From NCBI GenBank assembly GCA_001692895.1, contig KV748176.1, positions 4,121,092 through 4,185,091 on the forward strand: a stretch of 64,000 nt of DNA, in the 5' to 3' direction. The notes beneath the pieces are model-generated. The model was given only the letters and a program-made list of their open reading frames with translations. It was not told the origin of the DNA and searched no databases. A program made the translations under genes and the position numbers. This document shows positions 57,501 through 64,000 of this stretch, in pieces. The DNA comes from Cenococcum geophilum 1.58 (lineage: Eukaryota; Ascomycota; Dothideomycetes; Gloniales; Gloniaceae). The first letter of the stretch is position 1. Each line of letters opens with the position of its first letter.

Positions 57501-59411
57501 CTTGCTTCTAACTTAAGTTTAGCTCCTGCCTTAGTTTAACTAGGTGTCTGTAGTGTTCTTATCTTGTCTTAAGAGTCTTAAATCTCACTTATCTCGTTTT
57601 AAGAGTCTTATGCCATTAGGAACACTTATCCCAAGCTTATTTATATATTCTTAAACTAAGCTGCTGCTCTACTCTATTGGTTATTGTTTATTATAGGCCT
57701 CCGAGCATACCTTATCTTATCTTAAGAATCTTAGTTATCTCTTATCTTATTTTGAGAATCTTAAGCCTTTAGCCTTTTGCCTTTATTAAGTGGTGAGCTA
57801 GCGCTAGCAGTTGTCTGCTCGCTTAATTGTCTTTAGATATTACTCCTTCCGTTTTATAAAGCGATAGATGCCGTATCTAATGGTGTTATAATGCCCGTTA
57901 CTGAACCTTACTCTATAGCGGTCTTAGTCTCTACTTCTATTGCGTTATTAAGGTTTAGATACCCCTAGTTAGTTCCTTTACTATCCTCATCGCTGTTAAT
58001 TAATAAGTACTCTAACTCTATTATTATTGTTGCTAATCTTTGTCCGTATATTGCTGTAATATCTTAATCTAGCTTATAGAGTCGATCTTAATCTTCGTCT
58101 AACTCTTTAGTTCCTTTAAGTCCTCTTAACTCTAGTTCTTGTGGCTAATAGCTTATACCGTACTTAGCGTCTTTATAAATTTGGTATATATTATTATAAT
58201 AAAACGTAAAACTTCTAATTAAATATTCTTTTGTTCCTTATAGTATACTATTATCCCTCTATATATGTGTGTTATATACTGCTAGTTTAGTTCCCTTTAC
58301 TATATAATAACTCTAATTACTTCTATAGTCTTTGGTAAAATAACCCTGTTTTCCGCAATTTATATAAGCTCCGTCTTTAAACTATTATTTTTACTATAGA
58401 GTTCGCTTAAATGTCTTCCTCTACTAAGATCCTTGGTTTGGCCTATACTCCTTAGTTCTATAATTACTTAATCCTTAACCTCTAGGTTTCTATAGTTTCT
58501 TACTCCATCTTTTATAGGTTTCTTTAGTACCACTTAGGTTCATTAGCTCTACGCCATACTATAGTTTCTAATTTGGCTTTAGTTATTGCGTACTCTGCGT
58601 CTTATATAACTATAGGACTCTATCCTAGCCCCTCTTAGCTTATTCCCTTTAGAAGATCCTATTATTAATCTTAATTGCTTAATTTATTAATTTCCTTAGG
58701 GTGTCCGCATCTTCTATTAGAATAATTATGTCCTAGATTTTAGCCTTAAGTCCCTATTTATACTATACTATAAGCGCCTTATTATTCTACTTAAGTTATA
58801 TAGCTAGCGTTTAGAATTATATTATATACTTAATTGCTAAAGTTCGTTATATTAGGTTCTAAAGTTTTCTTTTTATTATAGTTATTACTTCTAGGTCCCT
58901 GAATATTTGTATAAGTTACTCTATAAATCCATTCTAGCTTAAAAATATAAACTATACTTCTTAGTTTGTTATTATTATTCCATTTACTTATATCTCTGTA
59001 AGGTAAGGCTTAAACTACTTAAGTGCTCTTCCTAATAAGAACAATCCTGTATATGCTACTTAATCCATAGTTATTACTAGCTTTACTCCTTCTTACGTAA
59101 CCTTAAAATGTATTTATATAAGAAATCCTTTAAGCTTTAATCTTTCTCCTAAGAATTTTTTGATTAATAGTAACTTAACCTTTACTACTCTTATCCTATT
59201 AATCCTATTTTTAAGTACCGTATTATCTCCCGTTAACTAATTAACTATTGTTTATAACTGTCCTACTATTATAGGCTGTTATAAGTTAGTATCTGCTATA
59301 CTAGTATCGTTACCTAATCCTAACGTAGTTGCCGCCGTCAATGGTGTTATAGTGGCTGCTTTTAGTGGTATATTGTTTAACTTATTAAAACCGTAACTAT
59401 AGTAGTAATTG

Positions 59412-59833
59412 TGTAACGGAACCTTATAGTAAGAACTATGGTGGGCTTATTAATGGGCTAGGTGTATAGGTATTACAAGTAAGTTAATAACGTAATAACA
59501 ACTAGTGGAGTAGTTGCCTAATAGATTAACTTTAATTATATTCTAAGAATTACTACATAGAAGGAACTATCTAGGTAGGGACTAAGGGTCCTTAAATATA
59601 CAACCGTACTCCTATAAAATCCTTCTTATATATAATATACGCCTTATCTATATTAAACGTGACGTCCCTTACGTTTAACGCAGCTAACGCGTTTAACCAT
59701 TATGTGACTTGCTTACTATCCCTTGTTACATGGTTCCACGGGTTTTATCCTAGTCCGTGCCTGTATTAACCAACTAGCTTCCTCCGACTCTTCTCTAAGT
59801 AGTCATAATATTGTACTTAAAGCGTCCGTAACA
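59412..59833 (-). repeat. 5' LTR of gypsy E (422 bp)
   Basis: Partner of 46198-46619. It is less mutated: it keeps more CG and CA dinucleotides. Confidence 0.93.
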
Positions 59834-59859
59834 GGTGGCGGTATAAAGTTCTGCTAACC

Positions 59860-59933
59860 TTACTTACTAAACTAACTAATTAGGATTTTCTATGCCCGGT
59901 ATAGAAAATCGCTATTAGCTTGGTTAAAGGCGG
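59860..59933 (+). repeat. Mini-element P, copy 3 (in 3' untranslated part of gypsy C)
   Basis: The palindromic centre 59884-59910 corresponds to 5103-5129 and 34015-34041 (arms GATTTTCTAT/ATAGAAAATC intact). Flanks CTAACTAATTAG and GCTATTAGCTTGG match copies 1 and 2 in reverse orientation. Unlike copy 1, this copy ends in inverted repeats: GTTCTGCTAACC on the left, and GTTCTGCTTACC when the right end is read as reverse complement. It lies about 110 bp before the 3' LTR. Confidence 0.75.
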
Positions 59934-60041
59934 TAAGCAGAACTAATATCTTTACGGTAAAAAATAGGCAACCCCGTACACTGCCTATTTTTAAGTTATC
60001 TATTTAGTTTAGGGACTAAACTATCTAGGGGAGAGGAGTAC

Positions 60042-60228
60042 TGTTACGGCACTAACCTAACGCATACTGTTTTATACTGTCTCGTACTATTTCCTACTAT
60101 TAGCTAGCCCACTACTAGCGACTTGGCGGCCGGCCCTACTATTTATATATAATACCCCCTTTCCACCTTCTTCCCCTCTTTATACCATAACGTAGTTATT
60201 TAGTCTACTTTATTACAGCACTGTGGCA
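60042..60228 (+). repeat. 3' LTR of gypsy C (187 bp)
   Basis: Partner of 33187-33373, preceded by the purine tract AGGGGAGAGGAGTA (60027-60040). Confidence 0.93.
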
Positions 60229-60233
60229 ATAAT

Positions 60234-63020
60234 TTAGACACCTGTTTCTTATATAAGGAGAGACTTTACAGACCTATATTTAAGAATCTTTTAACTATAA
60301 CCCATGCTACCTTACTAGTACTAAAATCCACCGCCTATACTACTGTTTTAGCTACCTATTAGCTAAAAAGCTATATAGAGTCCTTAAACGCTGTAGATAT
60401 AATAATATTAATAAAAAGGCAATTAACTACTTAACTAAATACTGTTCCTTTTACTAGAAATATAGATATTCCCTAGGCCGATTTAAGTTTACTCTTTATA
60501 AGGATTTTAATTTAACCACTTAATATATATAGACATTATATATATTAACGGTAGCCTAGTATTATATATAATTAATAAGGCAACTTACTATTAAGCCGCC
60601 TATTAGTTGTAAAATATATTTATAAAATATACTTAGGATATTTTATAGACCTACTAGATTAATATATACGTTAGACCCCTAAGTATATTACCTACAACGC
60701 TAGTAGAAACTTTATTAGTAAGGAATTCTAATAGTACGCTACGGCTATAGCTATTTTAATAAAAGCCATCCTAGTTAAGGCGCACTAGTCTATTAGGCTT
60801 ATTAAGCGAGCTTACCTAGCTCTATAGAGAGCCTACTAGATTATTATAGATAAGTATAAGGATATCTAAAAGGAACTAGCTTTATAGATAGCCGTAAAAG
60901 CTGTTAATAATACTACTGGCCCTAACGGACTAGTACCTACTCTTTTAGTTTATAGAGCCTACCTAAGGATAGGTAAACTGAACCTTCCTGCCCCGTCTAT
61001 TATAGATTAAGTAGCTATAATATAGAAGGTAATAGCTAAAATAGTTAAGTTATAGGCTAAATAAACTATTAATAGTGCTCTATACTACCGTAATGGACCT
61101 TATATAACCTTAGTATATAACCTCCTACTTAACTCTAAAGTCCTTATATAGTGTAAGAGCGGCAATTAGACTGGGCCTTATCGTTTACTAGCTATAAAAG
61201 ACGAAACGTACTATATATAACTCTCTAGTAGACTAACTAGTTTTAGAAGCACATCCGTAAAACCCTATTTTTGGTTTAAAAACACCTATAACGTTAAATT
61301 AGACGAACTAGAAGCACCCTTACCTACTCTAAAAGTCCCCCGTAAACTTACTAAACCTACTAAACTTGCCGTAAAGTATAGCTAAGGACGCCCCTAAAAG
61401 CACCCTATAATAAAGAATTACTTAACCTCCGCAGGCATATCTATAAGGCAACTTCCACCTATAAATATATTAGTCTTAGTATAGGAAACCCCTTTTACGG
61501 ACTTATAACGTAAAGAGATTAACAGACTACTTAAAAAGGGCGTCTTTGCGGTTATAATGGAGAGAGACGTTCCGCAAGGCGTCCGTATATTTAATTTATA
61601 CTTTATTAATAAGATTAAGCACCCTAGTACTAATAAAGCCTTTAAAAAATTAACTCTTATTATATAAGCTTATAACGACTAGAGAAAGGACTTAGTCCTT
61701 ACGCAATTACTTATAATTTAATAAATTAGTTAATGGATTATACTTATACTTACGCTTAGACTATAGCAAACTAAACCTATAGCCCTTTACTTACGGGATA
61801 TCTCGTAAGCCTATATATAGTCTAACACCTACCTAAGTAGAGATATCTATATATAGCCACCCCTTAAGCTTAACTTATAACTAAGAATAATTTTATAGGT
61901 TATAAAACCCCTTTATAGAGTGCCGAAAGCTAAAAACTACTAGTTTAAGATATATTACTAGCATTACGTCTATAAACTTAAGATAGAGTAGTTAATATAT
62001 AACCCCTACCTCCTATATACCCTATTAAACGGCCTTAGTATTATTAGACTCTAAATAGATAATACCCTCTTCTTAGCGGACTAGACTTTTATGGATACTA
62101 AAGAGACTAAACTATAAGAAGCTAAGTTTTTAGTAAAGCCATAAGAGCAGTTAACTAAGTAGACTCCAATTAAGTTTAATAGAGGTTTAATTATATAAAA
62201 GGGTAACTTAATTTAGCTAACCTAGGAATGCTAAGCTTAAAACCTAAGGCTTATTATAGTAAAGCCTATAGACCTTACTAGTTCCCATAAAGAGACCTAT
62301 AAAACTATAAATATAAAGGACTAATACGTTGCATAGCGTGTAAGAGGCGCCTATATTGCTATAGTCTGTTAACCTAAATCTGCCTATAATTTATCCTTTA
62401 CGGCCTAGGTAACAGATCTATAAAAAGAAAATATTAAGTAGCTTAATAAGCGTATTTAGCGGCAAATTAATAATGTAATAAGAGGATTTACTTTTATACT
62501 ACTAGACCTAAATTCCCTTAGCGTACTAGTATTTACGGACGCCTCCTTTACTAATAATAGAGACCTATTATTATAAATTAGCTTTATAATTATACTTACG
62601 GACTATAATTAGGACGTAAATATACTATATTAGTCTTTAATTAAATATAAATAAGTAACCCGCAGTATATTAGCTTCTAAACTATATATACTAGCTTATA
62701 GCTTTAATATAGCAACCGCAATCAAATTAATAATCTAGAAGATTCTATAATTAGAGTAGTTACCCCTAGTTTTATACACCGATTTAAAGTCCCTTTATGA
62801 CTACTTAGTCAAACTAGGTATAATATAAGAGAAGAGGCTTATAGTTAACCTAATGTGCTTATGCTAGGCCTATAAACGACGTAATATTACGGAGGTTAAA
62901 TGGATTAGCGGCGAAGATAACCTAGTAGACGTTATAACTAAGGCAAAGCCGTGCCAAGCTCTTAAAACCCTAATTAATACAAATAAGCTTAATCTAAAGG
63001 TTATAGAATGGGTGGAATGA
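60234..63020 (+). pseudogene. integrase-RT-RNase H 3' part of copia D
   Basis: Continues the polyprotein cut at 33186. Integrase HHCC-like and core regions lie before about 61000. RT follows with open pieces such as LLKKGVFAVIMERDVPQGVRIFN near 61525, and RNase H ends WVE then TGA (63018-63020). Many TAA/TAG at Gln positions. Confidence 0.85.
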
Positions 63021-64000
63021 GACTAATGGAGCACTTACGGTTTATTTACGGCCCGTTAGAAGGCCGTACGGTTTATTTTACGGACTGTAAATAGGACTTA
63101 TGGCTAGCTTAAAGCACCATCTGGAAGGCAGCTTAGAAGGCACATTGGGAGGGATTTCCTATGTATTTCTTTAGTATTTTACGGTTCTAATAAGGCAATT
63201 ACGGAGGCTATATACAAGTGGGTCTATCTTTAAGTGCCGCTAGTATATAATTACAGCACCTGGTATACCAAACGCGTATCTACGCGTTTAGTGCACTAAC
63301 CACTTACTTATAACTAATTAGGGGGGAGGGCGCGTTAGTATATAGACTACGTAGTCTACCTTAATAGAATTGATAGTTACCATTATCCAAAAGAGCATAC
63401 GATACTATACGTATTTCGTGCCCCTGGATATGACTTACTTGTATTATTAAGTTAATATAAACACTTATATTAGTAGCTAGCTGCCAGCGACGTTGTTAGC
63501 GACGCTAACTATTAGCCACATTATTTAGAAATTGACTATTGAACTCGGCTATTATCTAGCGTTAATTTAATATTGTTACCTTAGATAGAAGATTTTTTAA
63601 TCACTTATTATAAGCTTATTGATAAAGAAAAGCTACTTGACCTAGTGTCCGTTAACTCTTAAATATACTCCATTAATTATCTCGGGCTTTGGATAATATA
63701 ACCGTGTTGCGACGATTAGTTTGCCATATACCAACTTCCCATCCAGCCCTGCGTAAACGGCTAGATAATAATCTTTTAGAAATTCGTCTAGGAAGGAGTA
63801 GTTGATAAGGAAGTTGGCACCTAACTGGGCTTCGATGTATTTAGTGATTCTCTTAAAGCAAAAAATGATTAATTATGCGATTACCCTTAGCCTACCCTTT
63901 CTCTTGGAAAGCCAGGTCATTACCCGCCTAGCTGCTTCCCCTAGCCCCTCCACCGCACTATTAATCCGTCTGACTATTCGCTCCTCTGTTACAATTCTAT
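63021..64000. other. Degenerate repeat DNA beyond copia D
   Basis: Directly after the D stop come CTTACGGTTTATTTACGG repeats (63034-63085) that may be D's 3' LTR or UTR, but no partner is seen upstream of D. From about 63990 down to 63570 the minus strand has an open-looking, stop-interrupted frame (RIVTEERIVRRINSAVEGL; then FLKDYYLAVYAGLDGKLVYG). It looks like decayed coding sequence of a family I do not recognise. Confidence 0.45.

Larger units (their letters stand above)
46700..59400 (-). pseudogene. gag-pol remnant of gypsy E (RNase H split by copia A2)
   Basis: Reading 54840 down to 54592 gives an RNase H segment (LDFTLEAYF, YNIYNKELLGIVIVLKK, VKTDYKNL). Reading on from 48982 gives LIIKKLN.R.VKWAEILTEYYFKI and the ANTLS motif. 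Together these are one RNase H domain interrupted by A2. Integrase continues to about 47550. The open stretches at 46719-46991 and 57117-57320 (plus) and 53747-54043 are not genes. Confidence 0.88.
46198..59833 (-). mobile_element. Ty3/gypsy element E, nested in the 3' end of gypsy C
   Basis: 422-bp LTRs at 46198-46619 and 59412-59833 are flanked by a perfect GGTGG duplication (46193-46197, 59834-59838). A purine tract on the minus strand (46620-46636) abuts the 3' LTR. Without copia A2 (48983-54591) it is about 8.0 kb. On the minus strand: gag with a CCHC knuckle whose ligands are partly Tyr (about 58320-58380), protease (ALIDSGAIRNYI near 56215, intact), RT (IPKKNRKLRLCIDYR near 55570; YLNN near 55245), RNase H split by A2, and integrase (DRDLRFI and YPQTDGQTERLN near 48190 and 48090). 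Confidence 0.93.
33187..60228 (+). mobile_element. Ty3/gypsy chromodomain element C with two nested insertions
   Basis: Its 187-bp LTRs (33187-33373 and 60042-60228) start TGT(C/T)ACGG and end in CA. They differ only by transitions and are flanked by a perfect 5-bp duplication ATAAT (33182-33186, 60229-60233). A purine tract (60027-60040) precedes the 3' LTR. Removing copia B (33689-39978) and gypsy E (46198-59833) leaves an element of about 7.1 kb with gag, protease, RT, RNase H, integrase and chromodomain in gypsy order on the plus strand. One ambiguous base (n) sits at 40095. Confidence 0.93.
31669..63020 (+). mobile_element. Ty1/copia element D, outermost host of the nest
   Basis: The two halves, 31669-33186 and 60234-63020, read as one copia element of about 4.3 kb once gypsy C (33187-60228, TSD ATAAT) is removed. 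The left half has gag (KYSGKNDNFNFKLTIF, frame open 31849-32055), a degenerate CCHC knuckle near 32430-32480 and protease (IIDIGVSKKST near 32850). The right half has integrase (CSFYQKYRYSLGRFKFTL near 60440), RT (LIIQAYND-type region near 61650; IDNTLFLAD near 62060) and RNase H (FTDASF near 62535, LYTDLKSLYDYLVKLG near 62775, DVITKAKPCQAL near 62935), with stop TGA at 63018-63020. Neither LTR is recognisable. Heavily RIP-mutated. Confidence 0.85.

Noticed and set aside
63034..63085. 3' LTR of copia D
   Set aside because: It follows the D stop codon and starts TGGAGCAC, but no matching copy stands before the D gag, so it cannot be supported as an LTR.

Overview
The window is genomic DNA of a filamentous ascomycete fungus (Pezizomycotina). 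The evidence is short spliceosomal introns (about 45-85 nt), fungal protein families (SWR1-complex subunit Swc3, an AA11 copper oxygenase, a filamentous-fungal class 3 lipase, mitochondrial EF-G), and LTR retrotransposons whose coding frames are broken mainly by CAA/CAG to TAA/TAG and TGG to TAG changes. That pattern is typical of repeat-induced point mutation (RIP). I cannot name the species.

Layout. 1-5396 is the 3' nine-tenths of a dead Ty1/copia element (family A, copy A1), inserted into an LTR of another family (E), of which only the last ~65 bp remain (to 5467). 5468-31650 is a gene island with normal codon structure. In order it holds a TA-flanked inverted-repeat element (6058-7063), a secreted class 3 lipase (8485-9808, +), a Harbinger-like inverted-repeat element (10352-11063), a zinc-finger-like hypothetical gene (12067-13112, +), a long disordered Pro/Thr/Ala/Lys protein (13950-15953, +), mitochondrial elongation factor G (16749-19318, +), a convergent alpha/beta hydrolase (19581-21190, -), a 522-bp MITE with perfect 36-bp ends (22027-22548) abutting a truncated cysteine-rich secreted-protein remnant, Swc3 (23411-25138, +), an AA11 LPMO with a C-terminal X278-like module (26005-27216, -) and a multi-pass membrane protein (28371-30692, -).

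31669-63020 is a single nest of five dead LTR retrotransposons whose insertion order can be read from paired LTRs and 5-bp target duplications. Copia D (+) is outermost. Gypsy C (+, chromodomain) sits inside the integrase of D. Copia B (-) sits inside the gag of C, and gypsy E (-) inside the 3' end of C. Copia A2 (+) sits inside the RNase H of E. Every difference I checked between paired LTRs is a transition, as RIP predicts. 63021-64000 is further degenerate repeat DNA.

The least expected signal is a short element built on a 27-nt palindrome. It lies in the 3' untranslated part of three unrelated retroelements (A1, B and C) and is absent from A2, the sister copy of A1. The host genes do not form a pathway cluster. 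They are a mix of housekeeping genes (Swc3, EF-G) and secreted or membrane functions (lipase, LPMO, hydrolase, membrane protein) squeezed between two RIP-mutated heterochromatin-like blocks.
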